A stretch of DNA of 49,262 nt from Flavobacteriales bacterium UBA1993 (GTDB taxonomy: Bacteria > Bacteroidota > Bacteroidia > Flavobacteriales_G > Salibacteraceae). The notes under the pieces were generated by a model. It was not told the DNA's origin. It ran no database searches and saw only the letters and a program-made list of their open reading frames with translations. Positions 8,409 through 16,873 of the stretch are shown here, one piece after another; the first letter of the stretch is position 1; each line of letters begins with the position of its first letter. Location of the stretch: assembly GCA_002336485.1 (NCBI GenBank), contig DDCZ01000072.1, positions 47,073-96,334 on the forward strand, written 5' to 3'. A program made the position numbers and the translations under genes.

Positions 8409-8831
8409 ATGCATTCTATTATTATAAGCATATCTGTCGCCCTACTTCTCTCTCTTAGCTCTATTGGACAAGAGGTTTATCATTACAATGCGATAGCCCA
8501 AGATGCCGACACCGAAGCGGATTTAATGCAACTTCTGGATGCAAATCCGGACGACGAAAAAGCCAATTATAACTTGGCCATCCTGCACTACAATCATGCA
8601 ATTAAGATGATTGAAGAAATGGACTATGACGGGACGTTCGAAGAAAGAAGCAAAATTCAAGATCAGGTTACTGATGTGTTTAATAAAGCCCTTCCCTATG
8701 CGGAAAAAGCACACGAGATTAATCCTGATAAGCCCGAAACCATCAAAATGCTAAGTGGAATACACTTTGGCTTGAATGGTATGGATAAGTCTAAGTACTA
8801 CGAAAGTCTGTACACAGAGAAGACCAAGTAA
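8409..8831 (+). CDS. Secreted TPR-like protein
   Basis: 140 residues. An N-terminal signal peptide ends near SSIGQ (residue 21), and one or two tetratricopeptide-like helix pairs follow (ANYNLAILHYNHAI, then ALPYAEKAHEINPDKPETIKML). Periplasmic TPR proteins of this size usually act in protein-protein contacts. It is acidic at its mature N-terminus. A truncated paralogue lies at 4142-4339, 4 kb upstream, separated by the T9SS and aminotransferase genes. The end is 8 bp from the stop of the convergent barrel gene at 8840, with no visible terminator between them. Function is unknown. Confidence 0.78.
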   Translation: MHSIIISISVALLLSLSSIGQEVYHYNAIAQDADTEADLMQLLDANPDDEKANYNLAILHYNHAIKMIEEMDYDGTFEERSKIQDQVTDVFNKALPYAEKAHEINPDKPETIKMLSGIHFGLNGMDKSKYYESLYTEKTK

Positions 8832-8839
8832 ACGATCTC

Positions 8840-9562
8840 CTAAAAGAAGTACGAAATACCAGCGACCCCCTGAGCTGATGCAGATCTGAATCGATCGTTA
8901 TCACCAGGCACTGTTTGGAGCACCGTTTCAGTTGTCAACTCATTAAACATGTTTTGGAATCCAGCCTGCACCGCAAGCTTGTCCGAAAACTTGTATCGAC
9001 CGTAGAACTGAGCCTTAAGCGATCCTAAATCATTAGCGCCTACAAGCAATGCATTGATCGGAGATGGATTTACCTTCACTACTTGCTCTACTCCATTTGA
9101 AACATAGGTTGGCGAACCATTTGGACCAAAAGAGAAGCCAAATACATCGATATTGAATCCCAAGAAAATCTTAGGTGTAACGCGATATCCAAGATTCAGA
9201 ATGGCATTGACTGAGAATATGGAGGGCGCTGGTGCCAGCAACGTATCCTGATTCACAGGATCCACGTAAAACTCTGGCGGTGCCGAAACAAAGACAACAT
9301 CTTTTCCGAAGAAGGATTGAAAACGAAGCCCAGATCCAACAACGATGCGTTTTTTCTTTCCAAAGTGCCAATCGTAGTGCAATCCAAAGTTTGCTGCATG
9401 GTTCGAACCATTCGATCCGAAATCTAAACTGGTAAATAGTGCCGACTTCTCATATTCCACTGGCACTTCAGCAAGTTCAACAACCCCAGATTCTTCTTGG
9501 CCCTGAACCAATCCGCCGATCAATAATAAGGCGCCAATTAATACTGTATTCCGTGTTTTCAT
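8840..9562 (-). CDS. Outer-membrane beta-barrel protein (copy B)
   Basis: 240 residues. Signal peptide 1-22 (cleavage after GLVQG or QGQ) and a beta-barrel with alternating aromatic strands, ending in ISYFF, a C-terminal Phe barrel signature. It is a paralogue of the gene at 10365-11096: both share TPKxxxxFNIDxxGFSFG, then GSLxxxxxxxY, then TTETV/TTHNP and a GNDRFR-like motif near the C-terminus. It is the last gene of the 12-gene run and starts 2 bp after the broken DM13 gene. Likely a small outer-membrane channel or receptor; substrate unknown. Confidence 0.82.
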   Translation of the reverse strand: MKTRNTVLIGALLLIGGLVQGQEESGVVELAEVPVEYEKSALFTSLDFGSNGSNHAANFGLHYDWHFGKKKRIVVGSGLRFQSFFGKDVVFVSAPPEFYVDPVNQDTLLAPAPSIFSVNAILNLGYRVTPKIFLGFNIDVFGFSFGPNGSPTYVSNGVEQVVKVNPSPINALLVGANDLGSLKAQFYGRYKFSDKLAVQAGFQNMFNELTTETVLQTVPGDNDRFRSASAQGVAGISYFF

Positions 9563-9564
9563 AT

Positions 9565-9978
9565 CTATTGTTTGTTTAGTTCCGCATTACCGAATAGCAC
9601 GCTAAAGTCTTCGCACCATATCAATACGCGATTAAAGGATTCAACGTCCGTATTGTTTTGAATTTCGTAAAAAAAGTCGCCCGAGGTAGCTTTGAGCGCG
9701 CCTAAATCAATGAATGATTCATCTGTCACGTCTTCCGATAGATAGACACGCAGGTCAGGCCCAGCATCGGTTTTAAAATCGACCAACACCAAATTCGTTA
9801 CTTACCCATCAGATTCGACCCTAACTGTTCCAGAGGTTGGATGATCGTTAGAAGAAAACGTGCCTTCAAAGAGAATCTCTGACGCTTCTACCTCTGGCAT
9901 TTCCATGATCGGCTCCTCTGCCTCCTTGCATCCGAAAAGGAGCACGGAAACACATATCACTAACAACTGGATTCTCAT
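9565..9978 (-). pseudogene. DM13-domain lipoprotein with in-frame TAA
   Basis: The frame starts at ATG 9978, overlapping the DoxX stop as ATGA. It encodes a lipoprotein signal peptide with lipobox LFGC (Cys17) and then a DM13 domain: FEGTFSSNDHPTSGTV, VDFKTDAGPDLRVYLSED, FIDLGALKATSG and IWCEDFSVLFGNAEL. One TAA at 9802-9804 (codon 59) interrupts it. The next codons stay in frame and match the DM13 core perfectly, so a single A-to-T change of AAA (Lys) would explain it. DM13 has been proposed as a redox or electron-transfer domain. It could be a recent nonsense mutation, a sequencing error, or stop readthrough. The downstream half has only a TTG at 9792 as possible start. Confidence 0.85.
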
Positions 9979-10361
9979 GGCTGTAGATAATTTTTTAGTT
10001 CCCAGCCCTTAAAGTTCAAACGGGCTACGGTGGCGGTGCTAATAAAGACGACCAATGCAAGGCTAAAGAGTGTTCCTCCATCTCCATTCATATCAATGCC
10101 TAAAACGAATATATGTGACGCTACTGCCCCAATCATGATATCCATTGCCAATACGGCTCCTAAGAAAGCAGTGCGCTTCCAAATGAGAAAACCAGCGACA
10201 ATAAGTTCAACAACCCCTAACCCTATTCTACCCCATGGTTCCAGACCCAATTCAGAAAATAGGTGCACACTATCGGGGTGCGCCGTGAACTTGAAGTAGA
10301 GCGTTTGCAACAGTATGGCGGCTGCTAAATAGGCTGATGCGCGTTCGAGGTATCGTTTCAT
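9975..10361 (-). CDS. DoxX-family integral membrane protein
   Basis: 128 residues with four predicted membrane helices (about 8-25, 44-62, 68-90, 98-115). The pattern TLYFKFTAHPDSVHLFSELGLEP and GVVELIVAGFLIW fits the DoxX/DoxD-like group, given here in short pieces. Family members include subunits of thiosulfate:quinone oxidoreductase and redox-linked membrane proteins. It begins 3 bp after the barrel gene 10365-11096, and its TGA overlaps the DM13 ATG by 4 bp, so it is translationally coupled to a putative redox lipoprotein. A role in membrane redox chemistry is an inference from this pairing. Confidence 0.82.
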   Translation of the reverse strand: MKRYLERASAYLAAAILLQTLYFKFTAHPDSVHLFSELGLEPWGRIGLGVVELIVAGFLIWKRTAFLGAVLAMDIMIGAVASHIFVLGIDMNGDGGTLFSLALVVFISTATVARLNFKGWELKNYLQP

Positions 10362-10364
10362 GGT

Positions 10365-11096
10365 TTACAATCGGTAACTCAGTGCCAACATTGGCATTAG
10401 GCTCTTCTTCCGAAATCGATCGTTTCCAAATGCCAGCGGATTATGTGTGGTATATTCTGTGAACATAAATGACACCCCAGGTCTGAGAACAAGATTGTCG
10501 GTGAGCATGTATGTAACTGAAAGCTCAGAATTGAGACTTCCAATATCGTAATCACCTGTGAGCAGTAAATTAAATGGTGTCACGCTTGCCCCTTCGCTGG
10601 GGGAAGATGCGGCTTGAGACTCAGCCTCAAAGCGTCCAAAACGGTCGGCACCAAAGCTAAAACCTACGGCATCGATGTTGAATTGAGCACTCAATTTTGG
10701 AGTGATTTTGAATTCAAGATATATGGCAGCGTTCAGCGAACCAACAGAGCTATTCTTTAACCAAAGCGTATCCAACTTATCCGGATTTTGTGGTGTAAGA
10801 AGGTTTCCTTCGCTTACACTCGCAGGTGCCGTGACATAGCCATTGTTTTGTCCGAAATATCCCGTGAAACGCGCCCCATAACCCACAGAAAACCGTTTCT
10901 TGAAGGCGATTGGATGCATTCGATTTATAGACAATGCCAAGGCGTTGCTCTCACCGGTGGCAGCAAGACTTATATCAACTGCTGCTTGAGGGGTTGAGTC
11001 AAAAACGGGTTTTGTCGAAGCCTCTTCTTCCTGGGCCATGGCAGTTCCAACCCATACAATTAAACAAATGCTAAGTAGTTTTTTCATAGTTCTCAT
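10365..11096 (-). CDS. Outer-membrane beta-barrel protein (copy A)
   Basis: 243 residues from ATG 11096, which overlaps the ATP-grasp stop as TAATG; an ATG at 11087 (MKKLLSICLIVW) is the alternative. Signal peptide ends at AMAQ. The mature part is a porin-like barrel ending in SYRL. It is paralogous to the gene at 8840-9562 (shared FNIDAVGFSFGAD versus FNIDVFGFSFGPN, and GNDRFRKKS versus NDRFRSAS). The two copies bracket DoxX and DM13 in the same operon, suggesting that the barrels work with that redox pair or moved with it by tandem duplication. Confidence 0.82.
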   Translation of the reverse strand: MRTMKKLLSICLIVWVGTAMAQEEEASTKPVFDSTPQAAVDISLAATGESNALALSINRMHPIAFKKRFSVGYGARFTGYFGQNNGYVTAPASVSEGNLLTPQNPDKLDTLWLKNSSVGSLNAAIYLEFKITPKLSAQFNIDAVGFSFGADRFGRFEAESQAASSPSEGASVTPFNLLLTGDYDIGSLNSELSVTYMLTDNLVLRPGVSFMFTEYTTHNPLAFGNDRFRKKSLMPMLALSYRL

Positions 11097-12187
11097 TAAA
11101 TGAATTTCGCGCTCACATCGCCCATTGGGGCATTCAGTTTTTCCTTTTTAATGTTTTGCCAATCTCGATAGACGACCCAAGCCTCCGAAAATTTCGGCAA
11201 CGCATGATTTTTTTTGTTTTCCTTGGCAATTAGGTACAGCATATTCCAATACTTAACCAATGTGGTCAAGCCTTCCAGCAACGGCGTTCCTTCTTGATAA
11301 ATATGTGCTGGCTCGGCATTCGCGCCATTCACCTCCATTACTCTCATGGTTTTCCCATTTCTAAATGCCTCTTCTGACTCAGCTCTGACATCAAATCGGC
11401 CGTAATAGAAATTCGGCAGCGACTGCGCCATGCGCTCTGTTTCTGCGATCAACGCATCTGTAATCAAATGCCTACCGTCGTTGAATGCGGTTCCGCGTCT
11501 GTGGTTTCCTATGGGCTCCAGCGTAAGCTTCTGACCCTTCGCCAAGATTTTGTTGCGATGCTCCTTTACGCACTGCATCAGGCTATCCCATATAAGGACG
11601 GCGCGCCTGTCTTTGGCCGCGAGTTGCTCAATGGTTTGCTCGCCATCGCCGACGATACTCAAGAATCCTTTTACCACCACAGAAGTAACCATGCCCTTGT
11701 CTTCAGATGGTTTTCGAATATAGAATACGCCAGCTTCGAACGGCAGATCAATATATTCTTGAACAATAAAAGGGCTCGTAACCGCAGCAACGATTTGCTC
11801 TAAATGAGCGAGGTTGCTCACCTTCTCCACGCCCTTTCCTCTTTCGCCTAAATCAGGCTTTACGATAATCGGGAAGTCCAGCTTCATGTCCTTCATCGTC
11901 TCCATGACAAGGCCAACAGTGTCTGAAGGGGCAAAAAGCAGCGTGGTCGGAATGTCTTCCTTATCCAGTTCCATCAATGCATCATACTTACTGCCGCCAT
12001 AAAGGCCACCCATTTTCATGTTTGGATTCACCAACGCGAAGAAGAATAGACTACCCGAACGGAGGGCCCAATAAGGATAGCAAAGAATGACAGGCAAGTA
12101 AACCAGTGTTGTGGGCCAAAACTCCCAATGCTTCAATCTCAAGAGAAATCGAGTCCAATAGCCGGGTATGTTCTGTTTTGAATTCAT
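11096..12187 (-). CDS. Membrane-anchored ATP-grasp ligase
   Basis: 363 residues. An N-terminal hydrophobic stretch (about 25-52, PTTLVYLPVILCYPYW) would tether the enzyme to the inner membrane. The ATP-grasp core shows DFPIIVKPDLGERGKGV, FIVQEYIDLP, a GDGEQTIEQLA segment also seen in cyanophycin-synthetase-type ligases, YYGRFDVR and the metal-binding VMEVNGANAEP. Enzymes of this fold join a carboxylate to an amine or another nucleophile using ATP. The substrate is unknown; it is not a housekeeping D-Ala-D-Ala ligase by length or context. Starts and stops overlap both neighbours (TAATG), so coupling is tight. Confidence 0.85.
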   Translation of the reverse strand: MNSKQNIPGYWTRFLLRLKHWEFWPTTLVYLPVILCYPYWALRSGSLFFFALVNPNMKMGGLYGGSKYDALMELDKEDIPTTLLFAPSDTVGLVMETMKDMKLDFPIIVKPDLGERGKGVEKVSNLAHLEQIVAAVTSPFIVQEYIDLPFEAGVFYIRKPSEDKGMVTSVVVKGFLSIVGDGEQTIEQLAAKDRRAVLIWDSLMQCVKEHRNKILAKGQKLTLEPIGNHRRGTAFNDGRHLITDALIAETERMAQSLPNFYYGRFDVRAESEEAFRNGKTMRVMEVNGANAEPAHIYQEGTPLLEGLTTLVKYWNMLYLIAKENKKNHALPKFSEAWVVYRDWQNIKKEKLNAPMGDVSAKFI

Positions 12188-13260
12188 TAGAATGCCTCTG
12201 CAAAATATACATAGAAACCCTTGGAATCGGGCGTAACTGCAACGTCGAAGCGAATGTTTGCGTCGGCCTTTTTGCTTAGCTTAAATCGCAAGCCGCCACC
12301 AACGGCCGGATGATATTTCCTAAAGAGAATCGTGTCAAAATCTTCATATACTCTTCCTACACTGCCAAAGGCTGCCGCTCCGAGTCGCCAGAACAGATGC
12401 TTCCGCACTTCGGCCTGTGTGAAAACCAGGTGTTTGTCTCTAAATCGCCCGAAATAATAACCTCGGTGCATGAGCGGACCACCTAAAGTTGGAAGCTCAC
12501 GATAAGGAACATCGCCAATGGTAGACTGCGCAGAGACCTGATAGCAGATGACGGTGTTCTTTGGAAGCGAAAAATACTGTCGATAATCTAAGATTAGCTT
12601 GGTGTACGTTAAATCGACATTCTCTGCGCGCCCTCCATTAAAAAGCAGCGTTGCTTCCAGGAAAGTTCCCTTCTTAGGGCATAAAATGATGTCTCTTGAG
12701 TCGTGAATAAATGTCGGGCCAATCCCAGCTACTTTGTATCCTGATTCTCCAATGATATTATTGGTGTCTGATATTTCGTGCAGCGTGCTGTATGGCAGCA
12801 TAGCTCCGAGGATACGACCATCCAATCCGACTCCGAAGTAATTGTTTGTAGTGAGTTTTCTCTGAAACCGGTTTGTAATTCCTGTGCTTCGGTATGTGTA
12901 AGTCTCTTGCGTTGTCTCCTCGGTATTGTTTCCAATTCCATAAAACTTTTCTGGGAATTTTTTAATGTCCCACTTCCCCGTAATGCGAAACTCCTCGCCC
13001 GCTGTGAAAATCTGCCATGGCAAATCAACAAGCAACTGTCTGTTTTGGGTTACGGCTACAAAAACTCGGGCGTTTGATGCGCGCTCTGCATTCTTGGAGT
13101 AAAAACTTAAGTATGCAAAGCCCTCTAGAGCGATCCGCGTCTCAGGGGTGTAGTATGCCGTTGGAAGCACTTTCAACACTGGCTTTCGCGTGCTGTCTTG
13201 CTGACCAATAGCGGTTGAAACAAATAGGGCAAAAAGGATGGTGATATGGATTCGAGCCAT
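12187..13260 (-). CDS. BamA/TamA-like outer-membrane barrel
   Basis: 357 residues from ATG 13260; the frame stays open to a TTG at 13266 but the ATG precedes a clean signal peptide (ARIHITILFALFVSTAIGQ). The protein resembles the D15/Omp85 barrel half without POTRA repeats: GFAYLSFYSKN, GPTFIHDSRDIILCPKKGTFLEA, LGGPLMHRGYYFGRFRDK (the LRGYxxGRxxD-type strand-loop signature) and AVGGGLRFKLSK near the end. Such short members may export lipids or proteins rather than act in general BAM. It follows the NRDE gene by 2 bp and overlaps the ATP-grasp start. Confidence 0.86.
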   Translation of the reverse strand: MARIHITILFALFVSTAIGQQDSTRKPVLKVLPTAYYTPETRIALEGFAYLSFYSKNAERASNARVFVAVTQNRQLLVDLPWQIFTAGEEFRITGKWDIKKFPEKFYGIGNNTEETTQETYTYRSTGITNRFQRKLTTNNYFGVGLDGRILGAMLPYSTLHEISDTNNIIGESGYKVAGIGPTFIHDSRDIILCPKKGTFLEATLLFNGGRAENVDLTYTKLILDYRQYFSLPKNTVICYQVSAQSTIGDVPYRELPTLGGPLMHRGYYFGRFRDKHLVFTQAEVRKHLFWRLGAAAFGSVGRVYEDFDTILFRKYHPAVGGGLRFKLSKKADANIRFDVAVTPDSKGFYVYFAEAF

Positions 13261-13262
13261 TT

Positions 13263-13967
13263 TCAATGCGCTAGCTCTTGTTGGTATTGTTTGTCGCTGA
13301 CCAGATCTCGATAGATCATGTTTGATTCGGCACCATCCGTTCTGCGCACGCTGGTAACACTGACTGTTTGCAGCCCATTGTCTCGATGAATGAGCAGTCC
13401 GTTTTCTTTGTCCGATTTCTCAGAAGTATGAAAGCCAACAATTGATTCCTGGTTCAGATCTGGATTTGTCGATAGCCAACTGTCAAACATTCGAGTTCGA
13501 TTTTCGCGAACTTCTGGCGTGTACAATGAAACCGAAGCCCAAATCCCAGGCTTTTCTGGATCGTGGTCAATCAAGTGTGCCTTTTGTTCGTCCCACTTAA
13601 TTTCCGTCAATGTGCGGTTTTGATAAATGACAATCGAGAACGGTTCAATTCCCTGCAAATCGAATCTCTGGACAAACTCTTTCGCATCTCGATGCTCGAA
13701 AAACTGAATGGGAATGGTGCCTCTACTGGTGCGATAGTGATCTTTTTGAATGTGCGGCTCAAATGCACCATTGAACAAGCAAACTGTGGCTTTCTTGCCT
13801 GAAGCGATCCAAGTGCCTCCGCCCAATGGGTCTCGAGGATATAACAACATGCTCGAATTTGGATCTGCCACAACTGGTGGCTCGGCCAAGGCTCGCGCAA
13901 TACTCTCATCTCGATTAGAAGTGATTAGACAACCATTAGAAGTTGGCAAATAACTTACAGTGCACAT
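13263..13967 (-). CDS. NRDE/TANGO2-family protein
   Basis: 234 residues. The start MCTVSYLP with Cys2, the NRDE motif in TSNRDES (residues 17-23), and GGGTWIASGKKATVCLFNG are characteristic of the NRDE/TANGO2 family. Cys2 exposed after Met removal suggests an N-terminal nucleophile fold. Family roles are debated: heme trafficking and lipid-linked functions have been proposed for TANGO2. No signal peptide is present. It begins 3 bp after the FAD oxidoreductase stop, inside the polyketide operon, which is an unusual context worth noting. Confidence 0.88.
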   Translation of the reverse strand: MCTVSYLPTSNGCLITSNRDESIARALAEPPVVADPNSSMLLYPRDPLGGGTWIASGKKATVCLFNGAFEPHIQKDHYRTSRGTIPIQFFEHRDAKEFVQRFDLQGIEPFSIVIYQNRTLTEIKWDEQKAHLIDHDPEKPGIWASVSLYTPEVRENRTRMFDSWLSTNPDLNQESIVGFHTSEKSDKENGLLIHRDNGLQTVSVTSVRRTDGAESNMIYRDLVSDKQYQQELAH

Positions 13968-13970
13968 AGG

Positions 13971-15086
13971 TTAAATCGTTTCGCCCACAGCCAGTTTCGT
14001 CATTGTGCGCAAGGCAAATGGCGACCATGAAAAAACTTTCATCATGGCTCGGTTGAGGGTTTCAGGTTTTAGAAACAACAAGTTTTGCAATACTATACCA
14101 CGATTGACGCGCTTCTTTAGATACCCTTTCACATAAAGTGACATTTCTTTTTGAAATTGGGTTTCGTCGATCTCGTTGGAGAACAATTTCTGCACTTGAT
14201 GGAACGAAAATTTGGACGATCGAAGTGCCAAACTCATCCCATTTCCAGTGAGCGGAGGTATGAAACCAGCGGCATCACCTATCGCACTGAAATCGCCGTC
14301 AACAACACCAAAATAGAACTGAGAAGTTGTGATTGGTCCCATAACTCGGCGTCCTTTCAGCCGCTCAGCCAAGTGTTTGTTTTGGCTCAAGACTTCATTT
14401 TCATATCGCTCAATATTTCCGCCGAATGCCTTCAGTCCGCTGGCCTTGCATAAATAGGCCATGCAAAACTTTCCGTCTTCGATCTGAGAAATACCGGCAT
14501 AACCGCTTCGAAATGCATGTATTTCGATCGTGTCGGATGGTGGCCCATCAAGCAGGTGATACTTCACCCCAACCCAAGGCTCGGATTTCTCTTTAGTCCG
14601 TTGATTTTTCATAGCCTCTGCCCGACCCGCAGCCGAGATCATCATGCGTGCATGCACAAATTCTCCTTCATTCGTTTTGCACTTATATCCATCTATAAAT
14701 GACCCTTGAGTTTCTGTGATTCTTGTGCTAGTTTTTACTTCAACTCCGACTTGCTGTGCACGATTGTAAAGCGCCTCATCAAACTGATATCGACTCCAGC
14801 CAAAACCACCGGGCTTGAGCGTACAATGCGATGAGTGATTGAAATAATTTGTAAGTCTGAACTTACTGATTTTCGGTAGATTAAGGCCTTCTAATTGAAT
14901 TCCTAAATCAGATAAAAATTGAAGGCTCTCATTGCTGATATATTCGCCGCAAACTTTGTGTCTAGGATACGAGTCTTTCTCAAAAAGTACGGTCTTTAAC
15001 CCAGATTTCGCACACTGAATTGCCATGGACAATCCAGCAATACCACCTCCGATTATGGCTATGTCGTATTCCTTACTTATTTGCAT
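13971..15086 (-). CDS. FAD-dependent oxidoreductase/hydroxylase (geranylgeranyl-reductase-like)
   Basis: 371 residues. The Rossmann motif IAIIGGGIAGLSMA (10-23) binds FAD, PRHKVCGEYIS (41-51) matches the geranylgeranyl reductase/UbiH-like second FAD contact, and SAIGDAAGFIPPLTGNGM (about 265-285) is the GD motif that touches ribityl. It probably hydroxylates or reduces the aromatic or isoprenoid product. In the Streptomyces srs cluster a flavoprotein hydroxylase acts after a type III synthase, which is the parallel used here. It overlaps the methyltransferase gene by 14 bp and is followed by NRDE after 3 bp. Confidence 0.92.
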   Translation of the reverse strand: MQISKEYDIAIIGGGIAGLSMAIQCAKSGLKTVLFEKDSYPRHKVCGEYISNESLQFLSDLGIQLEGLNLPKISKFRLTNYFNHSSHCTLKPGGFGWSRYQFDEALYNRAQQVGVEVKTSTRITETQGSFIDGYKCKTNEGEFVHARMMISAAGRAEAMKNQRTKEKSEPWVGVKYHLLDGPPSDTIEIHAFRSGYAGISQIEDGKFCMAYLCKASGLKAFGGNIERYENEVLSQNKHLAERLKGRRVMGPITTSQFYFGVVDGDFSAIGDAAGFIPPLTGNGMSLALRSSKFSFHQVQKLFSNEIDETQFQKEMSLYVKGYLKKRVNRGIVLQNLLFLKPETLNRAMMKVFSWSPFALRTMTKLAVGETI

Positions 15087-15786
15087 TTGCAGGAATAACT
15101 ATAATGAATCGAAATGCCCATTTCCACTTGATCTCGTAGTGCTTAATTCCGGCGCGCTCCAAAATCACTTCCAACTCCTTTCGAGAAAACCCTCTAAGCA
15201 CTGACAGCGGGGCGTCGTTCTGAGTGAATCGGGATTTTGAAAATGCAGCACACAGCCACTTAATTGAATGATATGCCAATGGATGTCGATGTAGATCATT
15301 GACTACCACTGCCCTCCTAGCCTGTTTCACCGATAGTTGGAAAAACTCGACAAGTTGATCATCGGTGAGGTGATGGCAAAACAGGCTAGCATGAATAATA
15401 TCTGGGAAATGGCCATCCTTGAACCATTGTCTATAGTCGAGTTCGACGAGTTCAGAATAGGACTCAATGCCTTGAAAACAAGTTCGTGCAAACTGATGCG
15501 CCTCGGTCATCATGTCTATACCAGCAAGGCTCAAGTCATTGGGCAGCTTGGCGGAATGTTGATGGAGGTAATTCAAAAAATCTCCCGCACCTGAGCCAAT
15601 ATCAGCCACGGACAAGGCATGCTGCCCACCCGAAAGCTTCCGAATGGCGTTTAAACTGTGGATTGGGCCACCCAGATAGGTGTTGATGAACACCAATTCC
15701 TTGAAGTTTTGAAAGATCTCAGCCTTATCCTCTATGGGATAATCCATCAATTCGAGTTCGGTAGATCGCTTTCTGAACCGTCCCAT
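15073..15786 (-). CDS. SAM-dependent class I methyltransferase
   Basis: 237 residues. The SAM-binding motif I is VADIGSGAGDFLNYL (about 60-74); the acidic motif II follows LSLAGIDMM, and later motifs IIHASLFCHHLTD and FRFIIVIP fit a class I fold. No transmembrane segment is evident. In this operon the likely job is C- or O-methylation of the phenolic product, by analogy with the SrsB position next to a type III synthase. It starts 4 bp after the synthase gene and overlaps the downstream FAD oxidoreductase by 14 bp. Substrate unproven. Confidence 0.9.
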   Translation of the reverse strand: MGRFRKRSTELELMDYPIEDKAEIFQNFKELVFINTYLGGPIHSLNAIRKLSGGQHALSVADIGSGAGDFLNYLHQHSAKLPNDLSLAGIDMMTEAHQFARTCFQGIESYSELVELDYRQWFKDGHFPDIIHASLFCHHLTDDQLVEFFQLSVKQARRAVVVNDLHRHPLAYHSIKWLCAAFSKSRFTQNDAPLSVLRGFSRKELEVILERAGIKHYEIKWKWAFRFIIVIPANANK

Positions 15787-15790
15787 GCTA

Positions 15791-16873
15791 TTAGTGGATT
15801 GCCTTTAGAATTGCACTCTCAACGGTGAGTCCTGGACCAAAAGCTGCGGCATAAATCCCCGACTTGCTTCGCTTCTCTCTCAGAATTTGTTCGAGCACGA
15901 ACACGACGCTACAAGAAGACATATTGCCATACTTGGAGAGTATATCAAAACTAGGCTGAATCGATTCCTGATCTGCCTCAAGCGCATTAGTGAATGCGCC
16001 CAAAACATTCTTTCCGCCAGGGTGAATAGCACATGAATCGATATCTGATCGCTCCCAAGCATGACGATTCAAAGTGGCAGCCAAAGCCGTGGACATATTT
16101 TGTTCAATGTGTTTCGGAACATTCTTGTTCAAGACCATTTCAAAACCTGTGTTACCAATACACCAAGCCATATCCTCTTTTCCCTCTGGGATTAGCACAG
16201 AATGGAATCCATGCATCTCTGCCATACCACCAGCGCAATCTCCTGATCCAACTATCATAGCCGCTGCACCATCCGAAAAGAGTGTGGTACTCAATAAATT
16301 GTCATCGTTCGAAGCATTCCGAAAATGAAGCGAACACAGCTCCACACAAACCACTAACACTCGCTTAGCACCACTCTTCTGGCAGATAAGGTCCGCCAAT
16401 CGCATTCCATGAAATGCGGCATAGCAACCCATAAAATTTACGGCATGTCGGTCAATGTCCTTTCGGAGACCTAAAGATTCGGCTAGCTGTATCTCTAAAC
16501 CCGGTGCACTCATCCCAGTGCAGCTTACCGTTATAATGGCGTCAATATCGTCGGGACGGATATGAGCGTCGGAGATGGCCTTAGACGCCACTTGAGAACC
16601 AAGTGCAAGAGACTCGGACTCAAAGATGTCCATGCGCGCCTTTGTAGTCGGCTGCGAAGCCAGATCAGTGAACAACCGTCCAACATGGCCCTCCTTAAAA
16701 TCGGGTAATACGGAGTGCTTTGATTGGATGCCAGATTCTCGCCAAATGAATTTGAGTTTCCGCAACGCGATTGGGTCATCAATGAATCGATCCATAAAAC
16801 TCAACAACTCTGCACTTTCGTAGCGATGCTGAGCCGGCGCGGTGGCGACAGAAAGGATCTTACTTAATTCCAT
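15791..16873 (-). CDS. Type III polyketide synthase
   Basis: 360 residues, the usual size of chalcone-synthase-like homodimers. The catalytic triad is visible: Cys150 in NFMGCYAAFHG, His284 in CAIHPGG and Asn317 in YGNMSS; the C-terminal FGPGLTVE loop (345-352) is intact. The enzyme condenses malonyl-CoA with an acyl starter and cyclises the chain to a pyrone, resorcinol or phloroglucinol. Marine Bacteroidota members are known that make phloroglucinol. The presence of a methyltransferase, a flavoprotein and a prenyltransferase makes an alkylresorcinol-like product more likely here, an inference. It overlaps ubiA by 10 bp and is 4 bp ahead of the methyltransferase. Confidence 0.95.
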   Translation of the reverse strand: MELSKILSVATAPAQHRYESAELLSFMDRFIDDPIALRKLKFIWRESGIQSKHSVLPDFKEGHVGRLFTDLASQPTTKARMDIFESESLALGSQVASKAISDAHIRPDDIDAIITVSCTGMSAPGLEIQLAESLGLRKDIDRHAVNFMGCYAAFHGMRLADLICQKSGAKRVLVVCVELCSLHFRNASNDDNLLSTTLFSDGAAAMIVGSGDCAGGMAEMHGFHSVLIPEGKEDMAWCIGNTGFEMVLNKNVPKHIEQNMSTALAATLNRHAWERSDIDSCAIHPGGKNVLGAFTNALEADQESIQPSFDILSKYGNMSSCSVVFVLEQILREKRSKSGIYAAAFGPGLTVESAILKAIH

